A stretch of DNA of 64,000 nt from Streptomyces indicus (lineage in GTDB: Bacteria; Actinomycetota; Actinomycetes; Streptomycetales; Streptomycetaceae). Positions within the stretch are counted from its first letter, which is position 1; each line of letters opens with the position of its first letter. The position numbers and the translations under genes are program-made. The DNA lies in assembly GCF_900100315.1 (NCBI RefSeq), contig NZ_FNFF01000004.1, forward strand, positions 248,001 to 312,000, read 5' to 3'. Shown here one piece after another: positions 8,876-17,808 of this stretch. The notes beneath the pieces were generated by a model, which saw only the letters and a list, made by a program, of their open reading frames with translations, searched no databases and was not told the origin of the DNA.

Positions 8876-9721
8876 TCACTTGAAGCGCACCAGCGTCACG
8901 GCCGGTGCGAACGAGCGGTACACCGGGATGCGGTACTGGTGCTGGACGAGCCTGCCCAGCATGCCGCGTCCCGGTGGCAGCTTCACCGCCCGCACCTCGG
9001 CGATCGACGGATGCGCCGAGTGCAGCTTCTGCCGCTCGTCCGGAGCCATCGACCAGTGCATGGGCGGAATGGTCAGGTTCCCGATCCGCAGCTTGCCCTC
9101 GCGGGCCAGCTTCGTGATCCAGCGAGGCATGGAGTCCAGGATCATCACCCCGCCCGGCAGCCGCTCCGCGCAGGCGGCGAGGATCTCCCGTACCTCCGCC
9201 GGCTTGAGGTACATCAGCAGCCCCTGGGCCGTCACGATCACGCCGCGCGAGGGGTCCTCGATCGCGTCGAGCCAGCTCAGGTCGGTGGCGGACTTCGCGA
9301 TGATCCGGTGCCGCGGATGCTCGGGCAGCAGCCGCGCCCGCAGCTCCGCGCCGTCCGGGAGCTCCACGCTCAGCCAGCTCAGACGCCCGTTGTCCACGCG
9401 CCAGAAGCTGGTCTCCAGACCCTCGCCGAGCGCGACCACCGTCGCCTCGGGCCGGCGCGCCGTGTAGTTGGCAATGGACCGGTCGAAGCACAGCGACCTG
9501 AGGCCCTGGGTCTGCGCGAACAGCGGGTTCGGCGGACCGAGCTGCTCCTCGAAGGGGTGGTCGAGGGTGTCCACCAGGCGGATCGCGAGCGGGTCGTGCA
9601 GCACGGCGTCGGGCCTGCGCGCCTCGCAGGCCCGGTTCCACAGCGTCCACAGCAGGGTCTCCGGCACGCCCTCGAGGGCGGGGCGCACCCGGGCGGTCTC
9701 GGGCACAAGGGTCTCGGTCAT
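8876..9721 (-). CDS. Ppm1/leucine carboxyl methyltransferase-family O-methyltransferase
   Basis: 281 aa, class I SAM methyltransferase. Visible features are VALGEGLETSFWRVD (SAM-binding loop and the following acidic strand), a TAQGLLMYL segment and RLPGGVMILDSMP. This pattern is typical of the LCM/Ppm-like O-methyltransferases common near polyketide loci. ATG 9721 begins MTETLVPE. A longer ATG at 9757 exists but adds an arginine-rich, unconserved-looking extension. The gene converges on the preceding methyltransferase, leaving 18 bp. It may mark the edge of the PKS cluster; membership is inferred only from position. Confidence 0.7.
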   Translation of the reverse strand: MTETLVPETARVRPALEGVPETLLWTLWNRACEARRPDAVLHDPLAIRLVDTLDHPFEEQLGPPNPLFAQTQGLRSLCFDRSIANYTARRPEATVVALGEGLETSFWRVDNGRLSWLSVELPDGAELRARLLPEHPRHRIIAKSATDLSWLDAIEDPSRGVIVTAQGLLMYLKPAEVREILAACAERLPGGVMILDSMPRWITKLAREGKLRIGNLTIPPMHWSMAPDERQKLHSAHPSIAEVRAVKLPPGRGMLGRLVQHQYRIPVYRSFAPAVTLVRFK

Positions 9722-9820
9722 GCCCGACAGACCACGCCACCCGCGGGCGGGCGGCAAGGCGACACTCGTATACGGGGCTCCGGCGCACCCGCCCGGATCA
9801 GCCGCGCACCCGGCGCGGCC

Positions 9821-11020
9821 TCACCCCCGCAGCACCAGCACCTGCCCCGCCACCACGAGCAGCACATGCTCGCACTCGCTCGCGAACGCCGCGTTCAGGC
9901 GGCCGAGTTCGTCCCGGAAGCGGCGCCCCGACGCGGTCGCGGGCACCACGCCCGAGCCCACCTCGTTCGACACGGCGACCACGGTGCGCCTCGACTGCCG
10001 TACGGCGCACACCAGTTGGGCCACCTGCTCGCGCAGCGCACGGTCGCCGCCGGCCGCCCACTTCGCGTCGTCCCAGGCCTCCACCTTGTCCATCGCGTCC
10101 GTCAGCCACAGTGACAGACAGTCGATGAGCAGCGGCGGCCCCTCCTCCTCCAGGAGCGGCACCAGATCGCAGGTCTCCGTCGTACGCCACGAACCGGGCC
10201 GCCGCTCGCGGTGCAGGCGGATCCGGTCGGCCCACTCGGCGTCCCCGTCCCGTACGCCCCCGGTCGCCACGTACAGGACCTCCGGGAAGGACTCCAGGCG
10301 CCGCTCGGCCTCCACGGACTTGCCCGAGCGCGCGCCGCCGAGCACGAGCGTGCGCCGCGGCAGATCCGGTACGGCGTGGTACTCGCCGACCACCAGCGTC
10401 GTACCGTCGCGCACCGCACGGGCCCCCGCCGCCGCAAGCCGGCGGTCCAACTCCGGCCCGGACGGGGCGTCGTGATCGATGTGCACCGCGAGCACATCCG
10501 TGGTCGCCGCCACCGCGCCGGCCGCGCGCAGCTTCGCCAGCGCGTCCGGCCGGCCGAGCACATCGGCGAGGACCATGTCGTACGGCTCCGGCCGCGCCAC
10601 CTCGCCGGCGGGCGCCGCACCGGGCGGCAGATAGAGCACCGACTCGCCGCCGGGACCCGTCACTTCGTACCCCGTGCCGGGGGCGTCGAGCGCGACCGCC
10701 CGCACCCGGTGGCCGTCCAGGAGCGCCAGCTCGCTGCCGTCCGGTACGCGGGCGGCGCGCGGCAGCCCGGCCGGGTGCTCGACGGCCGGGCCGTCGTGCG
10801 GGTGCGAGAGCAGCACCTGCTGCACCCCGGCGAGGGAGTGCCCGGCGCGGGCCGCGGCGAACGCGGCGCCCGGGGTGAGGTCGAGCAGCAGCACGCCGTC
10901 CACCAGCACCGCGGCCGCCGAGCGCGCGTACGGGCCGAGGGCGCCGGCGCAGGACGCGCAGGGGCAGTCGGGGCGGGGCAGTCCGGCCGGGGCGCCGGTG
11001 CCGAGCAGTGTCAGTTCCAC
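9821..11020 (-). CDS. cobU: Adenosylcobinamide kinase/guanylyltransferase CobU with N-terminal degenerate metallo-beta-lactamase-like domain
   Basis: 399 aa from GTG 11020, which has GGGAGG eight bases upstream. The C-terminal ~175 residues are CobU: P-loop GGARSGKS at 228-235, His270 within RLHRERRPGSW (guanylylated-histidine region), then IDCLSLWLTD and SNEVGSGVVP. CobU phosphorylates adenosylcobinamide and then adds GMP in nucleotide-loop assembly of B12. The first ~215 residues start LGTGAPAGLPRPDCPCASC and contain SHPHDG, resembling a PhnP-like metallo-beta-lactamase. The HxHxDH metal motif is broken, so that part may be structural. No other cob gene is adjacent. Confidence 0.88.
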   Translation of the reverse strand: MELTLLGTGAPAGLPRPDCPCASCAGALGPYARSAAAVLVDGVLLLDLTPGAAFAAARAGHSLAGVQQVLLSHPHDGPAVEHPAGLPRAARVPDGSELALLDGHRVRAVALDAPGTGYEVTGPGGESVLYLPPGAAPAGEVARPEPYDMVLADVLGRPDALAKLRAAGAVAATTDVLAVHIDHDAPSGPELDRRLAAAGARAVRDGTTLVVGEYHAVPDLPRRTLVLGGARSGKSVEAERRLESFPEVLYVATGGVRDGDAEWADRIRLHRERRPGSWRTTETCDLVPLLEEEGPPLLIDCLSLWLTDAMDKVEAWDDAKWAAGGDRALREQVAQLVCAVRQSRRTVVAVSNEVGSGVVPATASGRRFRDELGRLNAAFASECEHVLLVVAGQVLVLRG

Positions 11021-11134
11021 AGGGCGATCCTCCCGCGTCGGCACGGCTCGTGCGCGCCCGGATAGGCTGCTCCTCACCTTGGTAGCACCCCGCTACCTGC
11101 GGTCGGAGGCTGAACCGGTTCTTTGGAGGCTGGC

Positions 11135-11383
11135 ATGAGCGCATGGACGTGGCGGTTCGAGAAGTCCGACGGCAGCGAGGTCGAACCGGCGGTGACGCCC
11201 GAGGAGTTCACCACCCAGGGCGACGCGGAGTCCTGGATCGGCGAGCACTGGAAGGACCTCCTGGCCGGCGGTGCGGACCAGGTGCATCTCTTCGAGGACA
11301 CCACCAAGATCTACGGGCCGATGAGCCTGCACGCCGACACGGACACGGAGTCCGAGGCCGGCTCGGAGAAGGCCGAGGCCTGA
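11135..11383 (+). CDS. Small acidic conserved hypothetical protein
   Basis: 82 aa. The start is ATG 11135, with GGAGG at 11125-11129. The protein begins MSAWTWRFEKSDG, is rich in Glu and Asp, and has an extended acidic Asp/Thr/Glu tail. No signal peptide, membrane segment or known motif was seen. It is divergent from cobU and followed by a strong hairpin terminator. Its function is not recognised. Confidence 0.75.
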   Translation: MSAWTWRFEKSDGSEVEPAVTPEEFTTQGDAESWIGEHWKDLLAGGADQVHLFEDTTKIYGPMSLHADTDTESEAGSEKAEA

Positions 11384-11388
11384 CGGGC

Positions 11389-11425
11389 GGGCGGGGTGCG
11401 GGACCACAGGTCCCGCGCCCCGCCC
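11389..11425. terminator. Bidirectional hairpin between the small acidic gene and the HtrA gene
   Basis: A 17-bp GC-rich stem (11389-11405 pairing with 11409-11425, one G-T pair) encloses a three-base loop. It sits in the 48-bp gap between two convergent genes. Confidence 0.8.
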
Positions 11426-11431
11426 CCCGTC

Positions 11432-12514
11432 CTACATCTCGCCGAGCGTGACCTCGGCCGTCCTGCGCGAGCCCTCGCGCTCGTACACCACCGTGACCTT
11501 GTCGCCGGGCTTCTTGGCCGCGAGCGCCTCGGAAAGCGAGGTGATGGTGGAGACCTCCTCGTCGCCGAAGCGCGTGATCACATCACCCTGCTCCAGGCCC
11601 GCCTTCGCCGCCGCGCCGTCCGACTCGACCGCGACCACGGCGACGCCCGCCGGCCGGTAGTCCTCGCCGAGCACCGTACGGCCCGAGATGTCGAGCGCGG
11701 CCCGGCCCGAGTCGGTGACCTCGCCGTCCTCGACGATCTGCTCGGCGACCGTCTGCACCATCGATGCGGGGATCGCGAACCCGATGCCGGGTGCCGCGCT
11801 GTCGCCCATCTCCGGGTCGGTGGCCGCGAGGGTCGGGATGCCGATGACCTCGCCGTCGAGGTTCACCAGGGCGCCGCCGCTGTTGCCCGGGTTGATGGCC
11901 GCCGAGGTCTGCACCATGTTGCCGATGGTGGCGCCCGGGCTGCCGCCGGTACGCGGCTCGCTGACGGTCCGGCCGGTGGCCGAGACGATGCCCTGGGTCA
12001 CGCTGGAGGACAGGCCGAGCGGCGAGCCCATGGCCAGGACGATCTGCCCGACCTCGACCTTCGTGGAGTCGCCCAGCTTCGCGGCCTTCAGACCGCTCGG
12101 TGGATTCTCCAGCCGGATCACGGCGAGGTCCTGCTCGGGGTAGCTGGAGACCAGCTTCGCGGCGAGCTCGCGGCCGCCGGTGGCCGCGGTGACCTTGAAG
12201 GTCTTCTCCTCGCCGACGACGTGCGCGTTGGTGACGATGTGGCCCTTGTCGTCGTAGACGACGCCGGAGCCGAGGCTGTCGCCCGCGGTGATCTGCACGA
12301 CGGACGGCAGCACGTCCTTGATCACCCGGGTGTAGTCCTCCTGGAGCGCGGCCCCGTCCTTGCGGGCGACCGCGGCGGCCTGGGTGGTCGCGTCGGTGTC
12401 GGCCGTGTCGGAGCCGGAGCCCGAGCAGCCGGCGAGCAGGGCGGCGGCGCCCAGGGCGGCGGTCAGGGGCAGGGATATCCGGGTGAGCGGACGGGAGCTG
12501 CGAGTTCGGTTCAT
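11432..12514 (-). CDS. HtrA/DegP-like S1C serine protease lipoprotein with one PDZ domain
   Basis: 360 aa. The N-terminal signal ends in the lipobox LLAGC (Cys30), so the mature protein is probably membrane-anchored outside the cell. The trypsin-like domain has the triad His98 (TNAHVV), Asp129 (EQDLAVI) and Ser212 (NPGNSGGAL). A PDZ domain follows (about 270-355; AAAKAGLEQGDVITRFG). The family handles misfolded extracytoplasmic proteins. The ABC exporter encoded just upstream on the same strand starts independently, so an operon is uncertain. Confidence 0.9.
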   Translation of the reverse strand: MNRTRSSRPLTRISLPLTAALGAAALLAGCSGSGSDTADTDATTQAAAVARKDGAALQEDYTRVIKDVLPSVVQITAGDSLGSGVVYDDKGHIVTNAHVVGEEKTFKVTAATGGRELAAKLVSSYPEQDLAVIRLENPPSGLKAAKLGDSTKVEVGQIVLAMGSPLGLSSSVTQGIVSATGRTVSEPRTGGSPGATIGNMVQTSAAINPGNSGGALVNLDGEVIGIPTLAATDPEMGDSAAPGIGFAIPASMVQTVAEQIVEDGEVTDSGRAALDISGRTVLGEDYRPAGVAVVAVESDGAAAKAGLEQGDVITRFGDEEVSTITSLSEALAAKKPGDKVTVVYEREGSRRTAEVTLGEM

Positions 12515-12565
12515 GTCCGGATTGTCCCCATCGCGCCACCCGTTCGGCCTCTTGTACGGGGCCGA

Positions 12566-14458
12566 TCAGGTGGCCGCCCGGGGCTGTGTGCCGGCGTCCC
12601 GCACGCCCGCGTCCTCCCCGTCCTCCGTGTCCTGTTCCGGTGCCGCGGAGGCCAGGAACTGCGTCGCCGCCAGCTCCCCGTACAGCGGGTCGGAGGCCAC
12701 CAGCTCCCGGTGCGTGCCCACGGCCCGTACCCGGCCCGCGTCCATCACCACGATCCGGTCGGCCAGCGTCACCGTCGACAGGCGGTGGGCCACGACCAGG
12801 ACCGTCACCTCGCGGGACACCTCGGCGACCACGTCGCGCAGCGCCAGCTCGTTCACGGCGTCCAGCTGCGAGGTGGCCTCGTCGAGCAGCAGCAGCCGGG
12901 GCTTCCTGAGCAGGGCGCGGGCGATGGCCACGCGCTGCCGCTCGCCGCCCGACAGCTGCGAGCCGCGGTGCCCGACCAGCGAGTCGAGGTCCTCGGGCAG
13001 CCGCTCCACGAGTGCGTCGAGCCGGGCCCGTACGAGCACCTCCGCGAGCTCGTCCTCGGTGGCCTGCGGCGCCGCGAACAGGAGATTCTCGCGCAGGGTC
13101 CCCGCGAGCACCGGCGCGTCCTGCTCCACGTACCCGATCTGCGCGCGCAGGTCGGCCAGCGGCCAGGAGCGCACATCGCGGCCGTCCACGAGCACCCGGC
13201 CGCCGCTCACCTCGTAGAACCGCTCGATCAGCCCGAACACCGTGGTCTTGCCGGCCCCGGACGGTCCGACGAACGCGGTCATGCCGGGCCCGGGCACCTC
13301 GAAGCTCACGCCGTGATGGACGTACGGCAGCTCCTCGCGGTACCGGAACCGCACGTCTTCGAAGGCGACCGAGGCGGGCGCGGACGCCCTGGCGCGGACC
13401 TCGCCCGCCGCACCCGCCTCTGCGTCGCCGGCCTGCGCGTCGCCCGTCTCCTCGGTCTCCATCCGCTCGGCCTGCACGATGCGTGCGATGGCCGCGGCGC
13501 CCACCTGGTACTGGGTGGCGGCCTCGACAAGCCGCGAGACCGGGTCGATCAGATAGAAGAGGAAGAGCAGGAAGGCCACCAGCGTGGACACCGAGATCGC
13601 CCCGGAGGCCACTCGCGCACCGCCGATCCCGAGGACCGCGAGGAACGACACCTGGACGGCGAGCCCCACCGAACTCCACGCCACCGCCTGCCACTTGGCC
13701 GAGCGCACCCCGTGCCGCCAGGCCTCCTGCGCGGCCTCCTGCACGGCCGCCGACTCGCGCAGTTCGGCCCCGGAGGCCTTGACCGTACGGAACGCGCCGA
13801 AGGCCCGCTCCAGGGCGGTGGAGATCACCCCGACCGCCTCCTGCGCCCGGGCGGTGGCCTGCGAGATCTTCGGCATGACCAGGGCGACGGCGCCGCCGAT
13901 CAGCACGATCACGCCGACCGTGACCCCGAGCAGGACCGGATCCATCAGGCCCATCAGGACGATGGTGGCGATGAACGTGAGCCCGCCGGACACGGCCGAG
14001 ACCACGGACTGGGTGGTCACCGCGCGCAGCAGGGTCGTGTCCGAGGTGACGCGGGACATGAGATCGCCGGGCTGGGTCCGCTCCACCTCGGGGATCCGCA
14101 GCCGCAGCATCCGGCCCACGAGGGTGCGCCGGGCGGCGAGTACCACGGACTCCGCGGTGCGTTCGAGGACGTACGCGCCCACGGACTCGATCGCCGTACC
14201 GGCCACGACCAGGACGGTCAGCAGGATCAGGATCCCGACGATCGACTCGTCCCCGCCCAGCCGGTCCACCAGGGCCTTCGCGGCCAGCGGCTGGGCGAGT
14301 CCGGTCACGGCCCCGACGAGGGTGAGCAGCGCCCCGAGCGCCACCACCCAGCGATGCGGCCGGAAATGCCGGTAGAGGGCACGCCAGGTCTCCCGGGCGG
14401 GCAGCCGCTGGGTGTCGCCGTGTGTCCCGCCGCCGCTGTGTTTCACGTCCTCACTCAC
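12566..14458 (-). CDS. ABC exporter, fused membrane and ATPase domains (MDR/MsbA type)
   Basis: 630 aa half-transporter. Membrane segments occupy about residues 35-320. The ATPase has Walker [10 protein letters not shown] (398-406), signature LSGGE (502-506), Walker B LLLLDE (to 527) and H-loop His558 in VVAHRLST. This is the standard homodimeric multidrug/lipid exporter plan. The GTG start at 14458 has no obvious ribosome binding site. The gene lies 51 bp upstream of the HtrA gene on the same strand. The substrate is unknown. Confidence 0.9.
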   Translation of the reverse strand: MSEDVKHSGGGTHGDTQRLPARETWRALYRHFRPHRWVVALGALLTLVGAVTGLAQPLAAKALVDRLGGDESIVGILILLTVLVVAGTAIESVGAYVLERTAESVVLAARRTLVGRMLRLRIPEVERTQPGDLMSRVTSDTTLLRAVTTQSVVSAVSGGLTFIATIVLMGLMDPVLLGVTVGVIVLIGGAVALVMPKISQATARAQEAVGVISTALERAFGAFRTVKASGAELRESAAVQEAAQEAWRHGVRSAKWQAVAWSSVGLAVQVSFLAVLGIGGARVASGAISVSTLVAFLLFLFYLIDPVSRLVEAATQYQVGAAAIARIVQAERMETEETGDAQAGDAEAGAAGEVRARASAPASVAFEDVRFRYREELPYVHHGVSFEVPGPGMTAFVGPSGAGKTTVFGLIERFYEVSGGRVLVDGRDVRSWPLADLRAQIGYVEQDAPVLAGTLRENLLFAAPQATEDELAEVLVRARLDALVERLPEDLDSLVGHRGSQLSGGERQRVAIARALLRKPRLLLLDEATSQLDAVNELALRDVVAEVSREVTVLVVAHRLSTVTLADRIVVMDAGRVRAVGTHRELVASDPLYGELAATQFLASAAPEQDTEDGEDAGVRDAGTQPRAAT

Positions 14459-14805
14459 GAGAAAGAGGACGCACCACGCGCGTCTTCACCTGCCCGCGTC
14501 TCGCGAAAACGCCCGCTGGCCAGGGCCGGGAACGGGGAGACGCCGCGCGGGGGGTTTGGGGGGCGTCAGCCCCCCAACGCACACCCCGTCGCGGAGCGAC
14601 GGAGCACGGCGCCGGCATGGGAAAGCCCCGCCGGGAACGGGAGACGCCCCGCCGGGACCGGCGAATCCCCCCGTCGGGACGGGCGACCCCTCCCGCCGGG
14701 TCTGGCAAACCGCCCCGCCGGGTGGGGGCTTGGGGGGCGTCAGCCCCCCAACTCACAACCCGTCGCGGAGCGACGGAGCACGGTGCCCGCCGGAGACACA
14801 GCACC
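14459..14805. repeat. Intergenic repeat island: two ~58-bp palindrome-bearing copies flanking a ~21-bp tandem array
   Basis: There is no gene here. Copy A (14555-14613) and copy B (14729-14786) share a hairpin GGGGGGCGTCAGCCCCCC, a spacer, and a second hairpin CGTCGCGGAGCGACG, with only a few differences. Between them (about 14625-14728) lie about five degenerate copies of a ~21-bp unit beginning CCCCGCCGGGA. A related copy occurs near 26744-26795. Confidence 0.75.
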
Positions 14806-15570
14806 TCACCCCCGTACACCACACAAATGCATCAGGGAGGCGACCTGCCGATACGGATCCGTCCGCCCCGCCCGCTCCTCCGCGAGCAGCAGCCGCTCCA
14901 GCTCCTGGCCCGTCGGAACCGTCGCATCGTCGGCGGCCTGGTCCGTGAAGACCCGCACCCCGTACCAGGCGTGCAGCGGCGCACCGATGCCGGCGAGCGA
15001 GGAGGTGAGGGTGGTGAGGCGGTCGGCGCGCACGGTCAGGCCGAGCCGGTTCTCGTACACGGGGGAGTCGAACGCCGCGAGCGCGGTGTCCCACTGTCCG
15101 GCCAGGCCCGGGCGCATCGCGAGCGCGTCCGCGTTCCGTACGAGCAGCGAGAGCAGCCCGCCGGGCGCGAGCATCCGCGCGAGGCCGGCGAGCAGCGCGT
15201 CCGGCTCCTCGACGTACATCAGGACGCCGTGGCACAGGACCACGTCGAAGGCGCCCGGCAGGAAGTGCACCCCGGTGTCGCGGCCGTCCCCCTGGATCAG
15301 CCGGACCCGCTCGCGGATCCCGGCCGGCTCCTTGTCGAGCGCCGTACGGGCCGCGCCCAGCATCGCCGGATCCGACTCCAGACCGGTCACCTTGTGCCCG
15401 GCGCGGGCCAGCCGCAGCGCCTGCGTGCCCTGGCCCATGCCGACGTCGAGGATCCGCAGCCGGCGCCCGACGGGGAAGCGCTGGACCAGCTGCTCGTCGA
15501 GCTGCCGTGTCACGAGCTCCTGGCGGACCGCGTCACGCAGCCCGCCCATGAGCTCCAGCCACTTCGCCAC
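14806..15570 (-). CDS. Class I SAM-dependent methyltransferase
   Basis: 254 aa from GTG 15570. SAM motif I is ILDVGMGQGTQALRLA (about 40-55), followed by VTGLESD (motif II acidic residue), QGDGRD and VVLCHGVLMYVEEPD. The pattern resembles Methyltransf_11/SmtA-type enzymes. The frame stays open a short way upstream, so the true start could be slightly earlier, near the stop of the DUF3043 gene. No operon partner indicates the substrate. Confidence 0.8.
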   Translation of the reverse strand: MAKWLELMGGLRDAVRQELVTRQLDEQLVQRFPVGRRLRILDVGMGQGTQALRLARAGHKVTGLESDPAMLGAARTALDKEPAGIRERVRLIQGDGRDTGVHFLPGAFDVVLCHGVLMYVEEPDALLAGLARMLAPGGLLSLLVRNADALAMRPGLAGQWDTALAAFDSPVYENRLGLTVRADRLTTLTSSLAGIGAPLHAWYGVRVFTDQAADDATVPTGQELERLLLAEERAGRTDPYRQVASLMHLCGVRG

Positions 15571-15614
15571 ACCACCCGCGAAGGACCCCGTACCCCCCGT
15601 GAACGACTCCGCGC

Positions 15615-16208
15615 TCAGGGCCGCTCTCCGCGCTTGACCTGCGGCTTCGGCAGGCGCAGGCGACGCATCTGGAGGGTGCGCATCAGGGCGTAGGCGACGG
15701 CGCCGCGCTTCGGCTCGTCCGGGAAGCGCTCACGGAGCTGCTTCTTGAGGCGGAAGCCGGTGAACACCGAGTCGACCACGATCATGAGGATCACGGCGAG
15801 CCACAGGAGCAGCGCGATGTTCTGCAACTGGGCGTTGCGCAGCATGCTGAGGACCAGGATGACCACGGCCATCGGCAGGAAGTACTCGGCGATGCAGAAG
15901 CGCGAGTCGACGAAGTCGCGCGCGAACTTGCGCACCGGACCCTTGTCACGGGCCGGCAGGTAGCGCTCGTCGCCGCTGGCCAACGCGGCGCGCTGCTTGG
16001 CCATGTCCGCACGGCGGGCGTCGCGCTGGCGCTTCGCCGCCTCCTTGCGGGTCATCGGCGTATTGGCCACGCTGCGGCGCTGCGACTGGGCGACGCTGCG
16101 CTTGGGGGTGGGGCGACCCTTGGGTGCCTGCGGGTCGCGGGGCGTCTGGGAGTCGACCGGCGCCGAAGCGGCGGGGGTCTTCTCATTCTTGGAGCGGCTA
16201 CCGAACAC
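15615..16208 (-). CDS. DUF3043-family membrane protein
   Basis: 197 aa from GTG 16208 (VFGSRSKNEK). The N-terminal ~100 residues are basic and Ala/Pro/Lys-rich, including MTRKEAAKRQRDARR. Two adjacent hydrophobic helices follow (about 125-170), then a basic C-terminus. This matches actinobacterial DUF3043 proteins of unknown function. The frame is open to 16373, but that extension looks non-coding. Confidence 0.8.
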   Translation of the reverse strand: MFGSRSKNEKTPAASAPVDSQTPRDPQAPKGRPTPKRSVAQSQRRSVANTPMTRKEAAKRQRDARRADMAKQRAALASGDERYLPARDKGPVRKFARDFVDSRFCIAEYFLPMAVVILVLSMLRNAQLQNIALLLWLAVILMIVVDSVFTGFRLKKQLRERFPDEPKRGAVAYALMRTLQMRRLRLPKPQVKRGERP

Positions 16209-16538
16209 GAAACCCAAGGGTACGGGGTCGGAGCGGTTGGACCACAGCCCGGCGGGGAACGATCCGACAACGCCGCGCGTCAGTACAGGGACGTAAGGGT
16301 CGTACCGCACAGGGCGGCCCGGGGGTGGGCGGACGGTTCCGGGATACGGCCCGTGTCTGTCCCTGAGAGCCACCTACTCCCTACGCCGGAGCGGACGAGG
16401 CCGTACTTCGTCCTTGGGGAGGAGCGCATCCGCACACGAACAGTGCGGTAATGGAGGCAGGGCCCGTACGCTGGGTTCTGTCGCAGTGCTGGAGCGGACA
16501 GTCGGCTGGATCAGTCAAGAAGGGGGCGCGCGAAGCCC

Positions 16539-17336
16539 ATGAGCGGTGTCATGAAGCGTATGGGGATGATCTTCCGCGCGAAGGCGAACAAGGCCCTGGA
16601 CCGGGCCGAGGACCCGCGCGAGACCCTCGATTACTCGTACCAGAAGCAGCTGGAGCTGCTGCAGAAGGTGCGCCGCGGCGTCGCCGACGTGGCGACCAGC
16701 CGCAAGCGCCTGGAGCTGCAGCTCAACCAGCTGCAGTCGCAGTCCTCCAAGCTGGAGGACCAGGGCCGCAAGGCGCTCGCGCTCGGCCGTGAGGACTTGG
16801 CCCGCGAGGCCCTGTCCCGCCGTGCCGCGCTGCAGCAGCAGGTCACGGACCTGGAGACGCAGCACCAGACGCTGCAGGGCGAGGAGGAGAAGCTCACGCT
16901 CGCCGCCCAGCGCCTGCAGGCCAAGGTGGACGCCTTCCGTACGAAGAAGGAGACCATCAAGGCCACGTACACCGCGGCCCAGGCCCAGACCCGCATCGCC
17001 GAGTCCTTCTCGGGCATCTCCGAGGAGATGAGCGATGTCGGTACGGCCATCCAGCGCGCCGAGGACAAGACCGCGCAGCTGCAGGCCCGCGCCGGCGCCA
17101 TCGACGAGCTGCTCGCCTCGGGCGCCCTCGACGACGCCTCGGGTCTCGCCCGCGACGACATCCAGTCCGAGCTCGACCGCCTCTCCGGCGGCACGGACGT
17201 GGAGCTGGAGCTCGCCCGGATGAAGGCCGAGCTCGCGGGCGGCAGTTCGGCGCAGAAGCAGGCCATCGAAGGCGGCCAGGGCGGCCAGACCCCGGCGCAG
17301 CAGCCGCAGGACACCCCCCGCTTCGACAAGCAGTAG
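16539..17336 (+). CDS. pspA: PspA/IM30 family phage-shock protein
   Basis: 265 aa and almost entirely alpha-helical. It begins MSGVMKRMGMIFRAKANKALDRAEDP, the amphipathic membrane-binding helix of PspA. Long coiled-coil heptads then run to about 215, and a Gln/Gly-rich tail follows. The start is ATG 16539, with AAGAAGGGGG upstream. PspA/IM30 proteins form ESCRT-III-like assemblies that protect stressed membranes. The PspAA-like gene follows 58 bp downstream, a pairing common in actinobacteria. Confidence 0.92.
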   Translation: MSGVMKRMGMIFRAKANKALDRAEDPRETLDYSYQKQLELLQKVRRGVADVATSRKRLELQLNQLQSQSSKLEDQGRKALALGREDLAREALSRRAALQQQVTDLETQHQTLQGEEEKLTLAAQRLQAKVDAFRTKKETIKATYTAAQAQTRIAESFSGISEEMSDVGTAIQRAEDKTAQLQARAGAIDELLASGALDDASGLARDDIQSELDRLSGGTDVELELARMKAELAGGSSAQKQAIEGGQGGQTPAQQPQDTPRFDKQ

Positions 17337-17394
17337 GACCTTCGCCGAGCCTCGGGACCTCTTCATGGATCAGCAGGATCAGAAGGAGAGCGAC

Positions 17395-17673
17395 ATGATC
17401 GTACGGATCATGGGGGAGGGGCAGGTGAAGCTGGCCGACAGCCACTTCGCCGAGCTGAACAAGCTGGACGACGAGCTCTTGGAGGAGATGGAGAACGGCG
17501 ACGGCCCCGGCTTCCGCCGCACGCTCCACGCCCTCCTCGACAAGGTGCGCGAGTTGGGCGAGCCGCTCCCCGACGACGCGCTCGAGCCCTCGGAGCTCAT
17601 CCTGCCCCCGCCGGACGCGACCCTCGAAGAGGTCCGCGACCTGCTCAGCGACGACGGCCTGATCCCGGGCTGA
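17395..17673 (+). CDS. PspAA-like PspA-associated protein
   Basis: 92 aa: MIVRIMGEGQ, then a HFAELNKLDDELLEEME segment and an acidic C-terminus ending DLLSDDGLIPG. This matches the PspAA domain normally encoded beside actinobacterial pspA. ATG 17395 is chosen because AAGGAG sits seven bases upstream; the in-frame ATG 17365 has none. The final codons and stop are tandemly duplicated immediately downstream. Confidence 0.85.
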   Translation: MIVRIMGEGQVKLADSHFAELNKLDDELLEEMENGDGPGFRRTLHALLDKVRELGEPLPDDALEPSELILPPPDATLEEVRDLLSDDGLIPG

Positions 17674-17704
17674 GGCCCTCAAGGCCTGATCCCGGGCTGA
17701 GGCC
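17656..17704 (+). repeat. 22-bp perfect direct duplication spanning the PspAA stop codon
   Basis: GGCCTGATCCCGGGCTGAGG at 17656 recurs at 17683 (22 identical bases, period 27). Each copy contains a TGA. Because 27 is a multiple of three, the second stop is in frame with the first. Confidence 0.9.
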
Positions 17705-17729
17705 CCCGCGGCCCCGCCCGCTCCCAGCA

Positions 17730-17781
17730 CACGAGCGCCCCGCGCCTTCCGCCTCTCGGCGGCGGGTGCGGGGCGCTCGTG
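17730..17781. terminator. Hairpin terminator between pspA/pspAA and the convergent TetR gene
   Basis: A perfect 14-bp stem, CACGAGCGCCCCGC (17730-17743) with GCGGGGCGCTCGTG (17768-17781), encloses a 24-base loop. It lies between the convergent genes ending at 17673 and 17809. Confidence 0.8.
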
Positions 17782-17808
17782 CGTGCGCGCGGCCCGGGCG
17801 CGCGCGGT

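Noticed and set aside
11396-15637. Very long plus-strand open frame (about 1413 codons)
   Set aside because: It runs antisense to the HtrA, ABC and methyltransferase genes, which carry full catalytic motifs. Its own sequence is Arg/His/Gly-rich and motif-free.
16209-16373. N-terminal extension of the DUF3043 gene
   Set aside because: The added residues are Pro/Arg-rich, and the family pattern begins at VFGSRSKNEK.
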